Numbered from the stretch's first letter, positions 1 through 11,723 are shown. The stretch is DNA of 64,000 nt from Chenopodium formosanum (GCA_024500155.1 CM044867.1:26361632-26425631), one strand, 5' to 3'. Made by a program: numbers and translations. The notes: generated by a model not told the origin, from the letters alone.

Positions 1-1675
1 GAGCAAACAATCAAACCAAAGTTATTAAGACCAAAATTTAGCTCGGATACAAATAGAACCTCTCAACATCATGATCCACAATTGAAACCAAACTTGGCCA
101 CAAACGATTTCCCAATCAAGCTAGTCGTCACCGCACACCTTGTAGAATATAAATATTTGATGCAACAAAAGGTAACATGACGATATCAAGAAATAACGTT
201 CAGTCAATCACAAAACACACATGCCGATCAAAAGGACTTTTTAAAGCTTGTAATGGGGCAAAGGTGAAGGGGTAGGATAATATTTAGGAAAATGTGAGCG
301 AAAAAGCCAACTTGGGGAGCAATAACATAAACACGAACAAATAATGATTTAAAATTCATTCTCCATTTGACATCACCAACTTTCTCTAAAACATTATATA
401 GAACCAAGATTGAAATCTACTATACATCGTCATGGATAATCTTTTTCTTTCTTTTTTTCCTTTTTCTTTGCCTTTTTTTTTTTTTTCCTTTCAATTCTTC
501 GGCTTTTTAAATGAGTACATATGAACAAGCTTTTTTATTTTATTTATTTTTTTTTTCTTTTTTTTTTTTTTTTTTTTATCTTCACATCTTCAAGTAACAC
601 TTCTCAACTGTAAATATAAACTTTTTTCAATCTTTATTCCATCATGTTTTGCATAAATTGAAGCTTGACACACAAACAACACCGCATCAATAAGCTCCCC
701 AAGCTAGCTAGACTTGGGAATAGTAACCAATGGGGCTAAAGTGGCTTGTAATGTAGCTACATATCAATGAATGGGCAAGGCAACAACATGGGTGAGCAAA
801 ATGGGAACAAATGTATCTAAATATCATCTGAAGGCTACCTAAAGAACATGGCCTTTATCATATGCGGCATGCGTGAATCATAGTCAAATTACTAATAAAT
901 CTCAAGCCAAAGTCATTGAAATAACAAATTGCATCAATCACACAAACACAGAGTAAGGTGACCTAACAAGAGAATTGGCTAGCTATATTTGATATGGGAT
1001 AACCAATCTTTCCACAAACCATTCAATTGGTTCACACAATGTTAAACAGTTAGCAATGTATAGCGCAAACCGACTGAATTTTAGAATTATAACTAAGATC
1101 AAAAGAAGCTCAAGAGAGTCAAACCAAATCCGCACACGGTTCGAAGTCAAAAATATGAAAAATGGACACAAGTATGCACTATCAAAACAACTTAAAAAAA
1201 CTAAGAAAGCAATACATTGTTTTTCGTTGTATGTAAACTCCCACTCCTAATGAATGGTACAAACCATACAACACCTACTAAGCAAAAGAACTAAACTAAA
1301 CACAACTAACATGCACAAAGTGATGATAACAATCTTTCTCCCCCAAGCTAAACATCACATTGTCCTCAATGTGAACAAAGAGGAACTAAAGCATAAATAA
1401 AGGAGAGACACAACTCACAAAGGGGTGGGTAAGCGAAGGGAGCGTCAAAGGTATAGACACCTCCACCACGATTGGTAGTTGTAATTGGGTAGCCGACGTA
1501 GCCAAGGAACTTAGCTATGTTTGTACCTAGCAAAAGACGTCATCACTAGAACACACATTAGCATTATTATTTAAATAACGAAAAAGATAGGAAGTAGCAA
1601 AAAAACAAAAAGAAAATTGGGTTGCCTCCCAATTAGCGCTGGTTTTTAAGGTCCCGCACGACCCTACTCAATTCG

Positions 1676-2767
1676 TCAATCGGAAGAATCCAATGCCTTG
1701 AGTAACTTATCGTACGCCCCTGCAAACATATCATTGAGCACCACATATGGCTTGACTGCAAGCACACAAATCTTGAAATACAAGGGGTTAGAAAAAAAAA
1801 AAGAAAAATAATCGGAAAAAGAAAAGTTATAATAAAAAGAAAAAGAATGTATACACCTTACCCCTGCTTGCCCCTTAGGCCATGTAGACCTTTTTGAATA
1901 ATCATCAAGGTCCACATGACCAAGTGTATCATGAAATGGAGACATTTTGAGAAAGTATGGAGGATTTGACATAGTGAATGAAGGAACTAGATCAAGCCTC
2001 TGGGAAATCGGGATATAAAGAGGTGATATGTTAGGCTCGACATTAATGTTTTTACCTGTGCTTTTACCTTCAACTTCACCCTCATAAATAAGCTTGTCAA
2101 CAAGATCTTCAACTACCAAAAGATCCAAAACCAATGGTTTCTCAACCAAGGACTTCACGATAATTGGTTGTTCTTCCTTCTCCACTACTTCTACATCGTC
2201 ATTCCAAAAATTTTCACCATCAGAATCATAAATAGATGGGAAATTATTTTCCTCTATTGTACTTTCACTTGACAGGGAGTAAATATCATGAGTCAAATTA
2301 GCGCTTTCCTCCACTGAAATACAATCCTCAATACCAATATCATTATCATCATGTATCACCTGTTGGTTAGTATATTGTTGCACAGCAAGTAATTCAATAG
2401 ATTTTGAAATACGTTGACAATCATGCATCAATTCATTAAGTTGTTCATGCTGATTAACAATAAACTCATTCATCATATTGAGAAGTTCCCTACACTCCGA
2501 TGAATTGGGTTGAGTATAATTATCCACTTGGGATTGGTAAGAGGAATTAAAATCAGGCATATAAGACTCACTAGGGTAATAAGAATTTTCACAGGAATTC
2601 ATGCATATATTTTGTGAATTTTGATAATCATATGATGCATCAAACACAGAAACATTAGCATTACAATACCCGGAATTATAATCATATTGCCCCTGATAAT
2701 TATAATCATTCATCCCATATAAATTATAATCATACCACTCCATAATAACACAAAAAGAGTAAGACAA
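1676..2767 (-). CDS. Open reading frame of the LARD-like element, unknown product
   Basis: A 363-codon frame lying about 100 bp inside the primer site; the likelier start is the second Met (MEWYDYN) near 2743. I do not recognise it. The N-terminal third is rich in Tyr, Asn, Asp and Ser, the middle is acidic with many Glu/Val runs, and the C-terminal part is Phe/Tyr-rich. There is no zinc knuckle, protease or polymerase motif. The tail covers homopurine stretches, so that part may be translated by chance. It could be a degenerate gag relative or an element-specific protein carried because the LTRs mobilise it. Confidence 0.4.
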   Translation of the reverse strand: MSYSFCVIMEWYDYNLYGMNDYNYQGQYDYNSGYCNANVSVFDASYDYQNSQNICMNSCENSYYPSESYMPDFNSSYQSQVDNYTQPNSSECRELLNMMNEFIVNQHEQLNELMHDCQRISKSIELLAVQQYTNQQVIHDDNDIGIEDCISVEESANLTHDIYSLSSESTIEENNFPSIYDSDGENFWNDDVEVVEKEEQPIIVKSLVEKPLVLDLLVVEDLVDKLIYEGEVEGKSTGKNINVEPNISPLYIPISQRLDLVPSFTMSNPPYFLKMSPFHDTLGHVDLDDYSKRSTWPKGQAGVRCIHSFSFYYNFSFSDYFSFFFSNPLYFKICVLAVKPYVVLNDMFAGAYDKLLKALDSSD

Positions 2768-2856
2768 AAATGAAGTATATACAAAATAAAAAAAAAAGAA
2801 AAATATATATACAGATTAGTCTCACCAAATAAGAAGCTAAATAAAATTAAGCCGTT

Positions 2857-2875
2857 TCCCCGGCAACGGCGCCAA
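2857..2875 (-). other. Primer-binding site for tRNA-Asp
   Basis: The plus strand reads CCCCGGCAACGGCGCCA, identical to the 3' end of plant tRNA-Asp(GUC), so its complement on the minus strand is the primer site. It sits a few bases inside the LTR edge, which fixes the element's orientation as minus. Confidence 0.85.
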
Positions 2876-2879
2876 AATT

Positions 2880-4402
2880 TGATAGGTTGTCGTACACCTT
2901 TCAAAAATAAATTCCTAACGAATCCAACTAACAATGTAGTAGGGCAAGTAGGGTCGAATCCACAGAGAGATGGTATTCAATCTAACTTCTAAGAAATTGG
3001 AGAAACTAACCTATGTCACGAAATTGGGAAAGAGAAGTAGTCTAAATAAAAATAGGAATAAAACAAATAATAAAAAGACCTAGGGTTATGGTTCACCATG
3101 TTTATAGTTCTAAATCTATCAAATATCAATAAGAATTCAATCAATCAATTATCTAGAGCAATTGCTAAGCCTACGGTCGGGTCTTAACACTCTCAATTCA
3201 ACACATGTAGTTCGGTCGCTAACATAATCAGAATTGCTAATTGTAGGTAAGCCTCTAAAAGTAAGATCTTCCGATTCAAACTCTTATTAACATGAATTAA
3301 TCATACAATTGATCAGGTTGCAAGATTAACAATAAAACACTATCAATTAGAGAAATCAATAATCAAAATATTAGAATTATCAATCAAAATTCATAATATA
3401 AACATGGATTCCCAAACCCTAGAAATAAAACTACTCAAGCATGAAATAAATAAATAAAACTAGATCTAAGGAATAAAACATAATTAAAAGCAAGAAAATA
3501 GAAATAAAATACCTCAATGAATTAAAATCATAAACCCAAGAATCATCCATGGAAGAATCCATGGAGATGCCATGAGAAACTAGGGTTCTAGAGAGAAAAC
3601 TAAAAAGAACGTAAAATAAAAAAGATGTAAAAGGCCCCCGGGAAAATAATATCCCTTGAGTATTTATATTATCCTAAAACTAATCTAAAGAAATAATTAA
3701 AGAAAAGTAAAAAGAAAATAATAAATACATAAGTTGAATTACTATTGGATTATAATTGATGACGTGGCACGATACTCGACTTGATTACATCAAACGACCA
3801 AGAAAAGATGGAGCAGCACCGAGCTATCGCTCTCTAACGAGCGAGCTATCGCTCCTCGTCGAATGTAGCTACTGCCTTGACGAGCTAGCTGGCGAGCTAT
3901 AGCTCGCATAGGACTTTGCGTATGGCAGTGATGAGCTAATAGGCGAGCTAGCTTGCGAGCGATAGCTCGGAGCTTCCTTGACTTGCTGCCTTACTGAGCT
4001 AGTACTCGAGCTATAGCTCGAGCTTAGCTCGATGCAAGAATGCTTAGCAACTCAAATTGTAAATGCACCAAAGGCCTAAAACGATCTCATACTTGCAACA
4101 AGAGCTACGAAACAACTCCGATTTGCTTCAAAGAATCTACATACATATATAAGCACAAGGTCAATGAATCATCGGCCTCAAATCAACATCCCTCCATCCA
4201 ACGACAAATGCTAAATTCTTCCGAGAGCGTCCAAATAGCTATGAGAACTACCTGGAACATTAAGAAAACACAAACGGAGCATAATAGAGCACAAAATGGA
4301 CAACTTATGCAATTGCGACCTAAAAAGCAACAAAAGACTCAAAAATCAACTATAAAACTAGCATAAATGTGCCTATAAACTCTATATAAATGTGATTCAT
4401 CA
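2880..4402 (-). repeat. 5' LTR of the LARD-like element
   Basis: The plus strand begins TGATAGGTTGTCGTACACC and ends GTGATTCATCA, giving TGAT...ATCA termini. The inner edge abuts the tRNA-Asp primer site. The LTR contains the motif 'gtcgaatccacagagaga' common at the 3' side of Athila/Tat LTRs. At 3820-4030 there is a cluster of palindromic GAGCTATAGCTC-like words (exact copies at 3894-3905 and 4008-4019). An open frame at 4040-4366 on the plus strand is treated as chance. Confidence 0.8.
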
Positions 4403-6340
4403 ATCTCCTAGCTAAAACAGTCTTCCAGCTCTATCAGAAGCTTGGAATACACAAAATTCATGCTCCGGAATAGAACTTCCTCATTATCTATATATTGTTT
4501 CAGATAATTTAACGACGCTGTAGTGCTTTCTTATGTTGACTAACAATTTTAATCATAACTAAATTCAGACGTAGCAGAGTAGTGATAAATCGATGTACAA
4601 AATGACTACATTTGGCAACAATCATTTCTTACCATGAAGTAAAGGAATGGGAAGAGCGATGAAATTGGCAGAGCTGCACACAAAGGACACAGGGAAAAGA
4701 TCAGAGAAGAATGTTCAGCAATAAAATATTCGAGATAAGACAATTGGTGCCAAGCAAATAGCATGAAACAAACCAGCAAGGAATATAAGAAAAAACGATT
4801 GTGTAATTAGTCCCGAATTCTATCATAGTATTAGTGTAGAGAATGACAAGAGCTTTCCATTATTCAATCATTGAGAAAACAGCAAATTGCTACTTCTATT
4901 AGGCTATTAGCTTCACATATTCAATTGTTGAGAAATGCACATATTAGTACTTAAATTCAGCTAAATTTTTGGTTTTTAACAAGTGTAACTTCTATTAGCT
5001 TAACTGTGTAGAATAACTAAAATCACTCTTCCAAGTCTCAACAATCAATACAATTATACAGACACTGTACCACCCTATTAACCCCTCACACCCTCCGCGG
5101 CACTCAGCTCACCACTACAGCCATCTAGTCCCGAATTCTATCATAGTATTAGTGTTGGCTTGGTCTGACCTTTGTGCATAGGCCTAGAATATTCCACTAG
5201 AGTGGATTCAACCGGTCTATTCCAAGCCGAACTGCATTCTTTCTCTGTTATTTTTTTTTTGTGAAACACATTAGCATGATGTTGGAATATATCTTTGTCA
5301 AACTTCACATAATAAGACTCAGAACAAATACAAAAACACACTGCTCTAATGCTCAAGTTACTCGGGTTTAGCTAAGGTGTTGCGCCAACAACAAATATTT
5401 AACATTTCCATTAAACTCCTGATTCTACATTTACTATTATTCAACATCAACCAATCAATGTACATTAAACATAATCAATTGAAAAATGAAAACCGAAAAT
5501 TTAATTCATTCTAACAGTCAACTCGTACCATTACAAAGCACAATGATCCAAATGCTAGCCAGTGTTTTCCAAGGTATGCTATCATCGGTATCTTTTCGCT
5601 TTTCAATCTTACATCCAGGACAATCCTCATAATACACCTTCTTCAACAGGGGGATTTCGCGCTCATCCTTCATTTTTCACCAATATGGTACTGATAGTAT
5701 TGCCCTGCCTCAATAGTCAATACTCAATACTACTTACACCTGATCAAGATAAACATTTCATATCATTACACCTATATAAAACAACATAAAACTTTCTGAA
5801 CTAATTATATCAACTAACAAGAGTTAAAGAAGAACTTTAGAACAAGGTTGTCTTATGAAAATATAATTAACATTATAACTAGACCAGCTGAAATATTTAG
5901 CAACGTGTAATATTATATTGACCTCAGAAAAGTGCCTGTTTTTTTCTTCCAGATTCAGGCTTTTTGAGGCATACAATATATATAGTTTTACGTAATTTGT
6001 TAATTCGCCCTAAACGCCAAATGAAAAATGAGCCGCAGAAAGGTGCTGCGAAATAATCATCACATGCGTCACCTATTTTCTTTTATGTACAAGTAATCAG
6101 AAAAACTACAAAACTGACATTTGATAAAACTTGTTACTAAATTTTCTTGGCCTACATGCCAAATTGGCAATAATTAAGTGTACCTTTCGTTTTCATTTGT
6201 TTTCTTTATTGTCTCAATGAGTTTCAAGCGTATGGTAGTTTAACTCTTCATCATTCCAAATCTTGACTTTGGTACTCAATCACAACTTGATTTTGAGAAG
6301 CTCAAATTAAGTTTATACCAACTATTTATATTTTTTTTGA
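4403..6340. other. Gene-poor DNA with one 30-bp direct repeat
   Basis: No gene, RNA or known transposon recognised. Short open frames here lack family resemblance. A 30-bp sequence starting TAGTCCCGAATTCTATC occurs exactly twice, at 4808-4837 and 5126-5155. Confidence 0.5.
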
Positions 6341-6401
6341 AAGATTAATGGGATCTGATGGGATTAACAATATATGGATATATTCATTAATCTGATGGGA
6401 T

Positions 6402-6519
6402 TAGTATCAAAGATCTCATTAATCTTTCCTAAAATGTTGATGGGATCTGATGGAATAGTATCAAAGATGTCATTAATCTTTCCTAAAATGTTGATGGGAT
6501 CTGATGGAATAGTATCAAA
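6402..6519 (+). repeat. 54-bp tandem repeat interrupted by a LINE
   Basis: Units start at 6402, 6456 and 6510, each TAGTATCAAAGATxTCATTA..., exactly 54 bp apart. The third unit is broken after 10 bp by the LINE and resumes at 7247. Neighbouring 'gatgggatctgatgg' words at 6348-6400 look like a degenerate earlier unit. Confidence 0.85.
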
Positions 6520-7246
6520 TCAATCAATCAATCAATCAAAGCCTTAATCCCAAAAGTGGGGTCGGCTAACATGAACCAAATTTGATTATTCCGTGTAGTC
6601 ATCAACATAAATCTTTCTCCTCCATCCCTTACGATCCAAAACTTCATCCTCACGTAAATCCATGCACTTCATATCCTTCCTCACTCCTTCCAACCAAGTC
6701 ATCTTTGGTCTCCCTCTTCCTCGTTTAATCCCTCCATGGTCCCACTCTTCCACTCTTCGCACCGGTGCACCCTCGGGTCTCCGTCTTACATGTCCAAACC
6801 AACGCAGACGATTTTCCCTTAATTTATCTACAATGCCCGCCACACCTACTTTCTTGCGAATAACCTCATTTCTGATTCTATCTCTTAAAGTGTTTCCACA
6901 CATCCACCTTAACATGCGCATTTCCGTAACCTCCATCTTTTTAATATGCTCTTTCTTAGAAGCCCAACATTCTGTACCATAGAGCAACACTGGTCTTATG
7001 GCAGTCCTGTAGAATTTTCCCTTCAACTTTAAGGGAATGCTGCGGTCGCATAGCACTCCCGTGGCCGCTCTCCATTTAAGCCACCCTGACTTAATCCTGT
7101 GGGTCACGTCTTGATCAATGTCACCATTCTTCTGGATGATCGACCCTAGGTACTTAAAACATTCACTCATGGTCAAATCCTTTCCATCCAAACTCACCAC
7201 TTCATTGCTTGTCCCCCTCTGAGTGCCAAAACGACATACCAAATAT
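6520..7246 (-). mobile_element. 5'-truncated RTE-clade LINE
   Basis: The piece lies on the minus strand and is flanked by the 10-bp duplication TAGTATCAAA (6510-6519 and 7247-7256). It ends in a (TTGA)n tail, as RTE elements do. It keeps only the last part of the reverse transcriptase ORF and a short 3' UTR containing GCCGACCCCACTTTTGGGAT, which recurs in a second LINE tail near 57850. Confidence 0.9.
6586..7242 (-). pseudogene. C-terminal fragment of RTE LINE ORF2
   Basis: About 218 codons remain open to the natural stop. Visible motifs are FKYLGSIIQ near residue 30, the RPVLLYGTECWA block near residue 83 and RLRWFGHVRRRP near residue 147, all typical of the reverse-transcriptase C-terminal region of plant RTE LINEs. 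The catalytic core (YxDD) and the endonuclease are missing because of 5' truncation, so it cannot act alone. The frame is undamaged over the remaining length, suggesting a fairly recent insertion. Confidence 0.9.
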
Positions 7247-7358
7247 TAGTATCAAAGATCTCATTAATCTTTATAAAATATCATAATACACTAATTTTTT
7301 AACCTTTGCTATATACATTAAAATAGCTCTAACACTTCTCTAAACTTTCGTGTCATTA

Positions 7359-7743
7359 AGGTCCCGTTTCATTTGATATAAATGTTTCCATGGAAAATAA
7401 TTTTCCTTTGTTAAATTTGTAAAAGGGTGGAAAACAATTTTTCCAATGGTGGAATTTTTCATCGTTAATGAACAAAAACATTTTCAGCCACATTTTCCTT
7501 TACAAAATAAGAGAAGCCACATTTTACTCCCTTCTTATCTCCTTTTTACTTCCCTCTCACCCATCCTTACATTACATTCCTTACTCATATTTTTTTTAAT
7601 TTTCTTGAATTTTTCTTGTCTGCAACCAAACAAATGAAAACTAATTTGTAATGTGTTTAAATGATTAGAAATTTTCATCCTTAATGATGAAAAACTAGTT
7701 TTCTACGGGTATTTAATTCGCATATGCAACCAAACGAGGCATA
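7359..7743. mobile_element. Candidate MITE with weak terminal inverted repeats
   Basis: The left end reads TTAAGGTCCCGTTTCATTTG and the complement of the right end reads TTATGCCTCGTTTGGTTG. They are similar but imperfect, possibly flanked by a TAA duplication. The interior is non-coding. Confidence 0.35.
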
Positions 7744-8036
7744 AAAATAGACAAATCATAGTATAATATTTCCTTTAATGATTGGATTTAAAAATTATTT
7801 CTACACATACGTGGAGTGTATGAGCTGCTAATACCAATTACATAATTGATGATTCAATATTGAGAATCATTTGCAACATTGATTAATTGGGGGAGGTAAA
7901 GCCGTAAAGGTATTCCTCTACTCCCAAGCAAATGTAGTTAATGGGGCTCAAAGACATCGAACTTATGACCCTAAAGTTATAAGGCGAGTTTTTCACCAGC
8001 TCCACCAAGCAATTAAGCATACTTGGCCTAATAATA

Positions 8037-8275
8037 TTCCCTCTGTTTTTAAATACTTGCTCCATTTTTATATGCGCGGAGTTGTAGGAGAAATTGGAGA
8101 AAGTAATAAAATATAGAGATAGTGGGGTTGGTGGAAGAATAAAAAATTGTACAAAACAAAAGTAGTGGAGAGAATTGGAGAAGAGAGAATATATGTTGTG
8201 TTTACTTGGTGAGAGAAATTAATTAAATATTATAAAAGCATTCCAAATAAAGTAAGTATTTAAAAACGAAGGGAG
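8037..8275. mobile_element. Stowaway-type MITE
   Basis: Termini TTCCCTCTGTTTTTAAATAC and, from the other end, CTCCCTTCGTTTTTAAATAC form a long inverted repeat. The element is flanked by TA on both sides (8035-8036, 8276-8277), the Tc1/mariner target. Length is 239 bp and it is non-coding. Confidence 0.85.
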
Positions 8276-9946
8276 TATTGATTATAATTAAAAATAAGAA
8301 TAAAAGCAATAGAAAATCTACTAGTCAACTAGGTATAGTAAAGCAGTATTAAATGGAATTTTGACGACTAAGCAAGATTTGTTCTCTCTCACCTACCCAT
8401 GCGGCTGCGGCAGCTAGAACTTGCATATTAAATTATTAATTCCAATCTACGCAATTAATTTCAAAACTCAAACTCAGATCAGCATATAATTTTAAATATA
8501 CATTTTATATACTGCGTAGAATAAAATTATAAATATACAGATCGTATTATTCGTAATAATTTTACTCCCTCCGTTTCACAATAGTCAATAATGTTCTTGT
8601 TTGGAATCTTTGACTTTTTTAAGAAAGAGAGAATCTTTTAAATTTATTTTAATTTATAAGAATAGATATAGTCATGTGAGATCTAGTTTGATTTGTCTTG
8701 GTGACTAGATTATTAATACCTAACTTTTATAATTTTTGCTAGTGTGAGATTAAAAATATTTACGGCCAAATTTGAATAAAAATTTGCATCAGTTTACAAA
8801 ACAAAAACATCATTCTTGAAAAAAAAATAAAAAAACACGATTTTCACGTATCTCAACGACTCAACGACACCTACAAAATCATATAGGCTGAGTCACCATA
8901 AAATCACCATTTTTAATTTTATTTATTTAATTATTAGAGCAGCATAAAAAGTCAGCAATAAAGGAAAGAAAAGCGACCCACCAAAGAGGACCATCGTCAT
9001 GTGAAACAGGAATTGCCGGGAAATAAGAAGGGTAGTTGCTGACTTGCTGCCTTCACTCGTGAGACAGAGAACGGAGGAATAATTTGATCAAACCACGTAT
9101 ACTCCTATCTAGGACGTAACCTTTTCATATCTATATGTTTATCTCATCTAGTTTCTATGGAGTACTTTATTTCTCAAATTTACATTTTATAATTGTTGTC
9201 TATGTACGCACATAATAAACACATTACCTAAATCAATTGATCCTTTTCTATTTCCTTACCAGCGGCGTATTCAGAAATTTCGAAGTGTAGGTTCGAAAAT
9301 TTGTAAAAAAAAAATGAAAAATATTAATTAAAGATTCAATACGAGCACGTAAGTTCAAATTTAGGATTACAAATGGATTACACATTATTCTATTGGAGGA
9401 TCCCTTTAACCAGGTAAAAAACAAGGGGAGCACGTTTCTAAAAAGACTCTAACTCATGGTAAAAACCTCACAATTTATATTAACATGAAGCAAAAATTCT
9501 TTGTAACATTGTAGTATTTTCTTATATAGAGTTCTTTGTAACATTGTAGTATTTTCTTATATAGAGTAAAAATGTAGTATTGTAAATCAATAAAACACAA
9601 AAATTAATTAAATGCTAGTATTTTTTTATTTTATTTTTTAATAAAGTACAAGTATTTATTAAAATCTATAAATAATTTAATAGGTTTCAAAAAAAAAAAA
9701 AATTAATATTCTAATTTCTAAGTTCTATCTCCAAAATGACAAAGTGAAAACAAAAAAAAAAAGGAAAAGAAAAAAAACAAACCCATCAAGTTACCCAAGT
9801 TTCCAGGTCAATAGAATTTTTCTTCAAAATCTATTACTCCGTAATATACACAAACAAAATACTGAATAACTATCTCCATTTATTAGCCAACGTGTTGAAG
9901 TTTGGTTGCTTGAGGCGTTGATTTAGAGAGAGAAATTAGAGTCTAA
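8276..9946. other. Non-coding DNA with a lone MITE end and a 35-bp duplication
   Basis: A CTCCCTCCGTTTCACAATAG terminus at about 8575 has no visible partner. At 9497-9566 a 35-bp unit (TTCTTTGTAACATTGTAGTA...) is present exactly twice in tandem. No gene seen. Confidence 0.5.
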
Positions 9947-10123
9947 GGGGCTGTTCACATTTACTTAATTTCAGTTCAGTTCAGCTCCAATCAGTTCAGT
10001 TCAGTTCAGTTCCAATCAGTTCAGTTCAGTTCAGCTCCTAATTTCCCTCTCACATAAAATATTCATTTCAGCTCAATTCAGTTCAGTTCAGTTCAGCTCA
10101 ATTCAGTAAATATGAACAGGCCC
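9947..10123. mobile_element. TTA-target MITE rich in TTCAG pentamers (copy 1)
   Basis: Ends GGGGCTGTTCACATTTACT and, inverted, GGGCCTGTTCATATTTACT, flanked by TAA on both sides. The 3-bp target and ends suggest a PIF/Harbinger-type MITE. The interior is mostly repeats of TTCAG with CTCCAATCAG interruptions. Confidence 0.8.
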
Positions 10124-10126
10124 TAA

Positions 10127-11058
10127 GATTTGGGAATTTGGGTTTACAAAACTGGGAAAAGAGGAATTAGAAAGTTAGAGTAGTAGACTGCTGCCCCAAA
10201 AAATATAAGGTTGATGTCATGCATCAAACTGTTGATCTCCAACACTGACGGTAAGTAAAAAATAACCACTGACCTGCGCTTCTACATGTTGTCATATTCA
10301 ACACAAATATTACTTATAACTTTTTTTTCAGAAAATCAGTGGGTTCAATGAACCCATTTAAACCCAACCAGTTGAACGGGGGTGCGATAAAACCTCCCTA
10401 CTTACTAATTGAGAATTTGAGATAAGACACAATTTGGCAGATTCCATAATTAACAAATTTGATTACAATGTGAGTATTATACTAATATGTAGCTCTTGCT
10501 AACAATGGAAAAAATTAATAATAAATCTATTTCTTCTAGAACTATTACAATTGCATCTATAAATTGGCCGCTTATTGCACAATGAATTTACTCATCACTA
10601 AAACTAGTTTCTCAACTCGAAAGTTAGTGAGCATTTAAAAATGAGTATTTAAAGGGAAGATGAAAATTGAAGTAGATATAAATTGTCATGGTGATATATT
10701 CCATGAACTATTTAGTAGCAGGCCACACCATGTCTCCGACATTTCACCCTAGAATGTCCATAGTTGTAATGTGCACCACGACGAATTTGGCAAGCCTGGC
10801 TCTATCATTTTCTGAAATTATGCCCTCGGTAATTTTTTTGGTTGTTTAAGTTTAAGCATTAGTAGATGTGTATGCATGCAATATATGATTTAAACTCATT
10901 ATATTATACTCTTTCCGATCTTTAAAGAGAGATTTTTTTAAAATTACTCTTTTTATATAAACATAACATAGTGGTGTGTTGAACTTTATTTGTTCGTCTA
11001 AAGAGTAGGGTTTTTATTTTGAAAGAGTAATTTATTGATATGCAACTACTCGTATTAA
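10127..11058. other. Non-coding DNA
   Basis: No gene recognised. The 20-bp word GGGGGTGCGATAAAACCTCC at 10378-10397 recurs exactly at 13027-13046. Confidence 0.5.
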
Positions 11059-11325
11059 GGCTAGCCCAGTTCACTTTACCTTTTTTTTTTTTGCTAAACT
11101 TAAATTATTTTTACTGAACTGAAGTTATTTTTGCTAAATTGAAATTATTTTTTTTACTGACTCTCTATTATAAAGCTACTAATTTTTGCTAAATTGAAAT
11201 TATTTATACTGAACTGAACTTAATTTTATTAAAATGAAGCTATTTATTACTAAACTGGACTTATTATTGTTGAATTGAAATTATCTTAATTGAATATTAT
11301 TTTAAAAGGTGAAGTGAATAGAGCC
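11059..11325. mobile_element. TTA-target MITE, diverged relative (copy 2)
   Basis: Inverted ends GGCTAGCCCAGTTCACTTTACC and GGCTCTATTCACTTCACC, flanked by TAA. The inside holds loose repeats of a unit like TGCTAAATTGAAATTATTTT and ACTGAACTGAA, an eroded form of the pentamer array in its neighbours. Confidence 0.65.
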
Positions 11326-11402
11326 TAAATTTTTGGTACTAATTTGCAATTATATATATTTGTGGTCAAAGTAATGCATTAACAAACATGTACAGTTCGT
11401 TT

Positions 11403-11406
<4 letters not shown>

Positions 11407-11444
<38 letters not shown>
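11407..11444 (+). repeat. Poly-A tract
   Basis: An uninterrupted run of nearly 40 A residues followed by GAAGGAAGGAAG. It may be an old retroposon tail, but no retroposon body is recognisable upstream. Confidence 0.8.
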
Positions 11445-11446
<2 letters not shown>

Positions 11447-11506
11447 AGGAAGGAAGAACAACATTTAGGATGAAAAGAATATACCCCAACCATTTTCAAA
11501 GACTAA

Positions 11507-11723
11507 GGGCTTGTTTATATTTACTTAACGTCAGTTCAATTCAGTTCAGTTCAGCTCCAATTAGTTCAGTTCAGTTCAGCTCCTAACTTTCTTCTCTCAT
11601 AAAATATTCATTTCACTTCAGTTCAGTTTAGTTCAGCTCCAATTAGTTCAGTTCAGTTCAATTCAGCTCAGCTCCAATCAGTTCAGTTCAGTTCAGCTCA
11701 GCTCAGTAAACGTGAACAAGCCC
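11507..11723. mobile_element. TTA-target MITE rich in TTCAG pentamers (copy 3)
   Basis: Ends GGGCTTGTTTATATTTACTT and, inverted, GGGCTTGTTCACGTTTACTG, flanked by TAA (11504-11506, 11724-11726). The interior is TTCAG/CTCCAATTAG repeats as in copy 1. Confidence 0.8.

Larger units (their letters stand above)
1..4402 (-). mobile_element. Large non-autonomous LTR retrotransposon (LARD-like, Athila/Tat-type), 5' part
   Basis: Seen: on the minus strand a 1.5 kb LTR (2880-4402) is followed directly by a primer-binding site matching the 3' end of plant tRNA-Asp (TGGCGCCGTTGCCGGGG). Then comes 2.87 kb of internal DNA without reverse transcriptase, integrase or a recognisable gag. Near 1335-1380 the minus strand has the sequence ATTGAGGACAATGTGA followed by a G-run, and near 1617-1630 GGGAGGCAACCCA. 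Both are familiar from the 3' non-coding part of Athila/Tat elements. Inference: gag-pol was lost and the element depends on a relative. The 3' LTR would lie left of the window; no second LTR copy is visible in 1-1600. Confidence 0.8.

Noticed and set aside
4040..4366. A 108-codon open frame on the plus strand
   Set aside because: It lies inside the LTR on the strand opposite to the element and shows no domain.
5141..5356. 71-codon minus-strand frame
   Set aside because: No family resemblance, no splice context, overlaps one copy of the 30-bp direct repeat.
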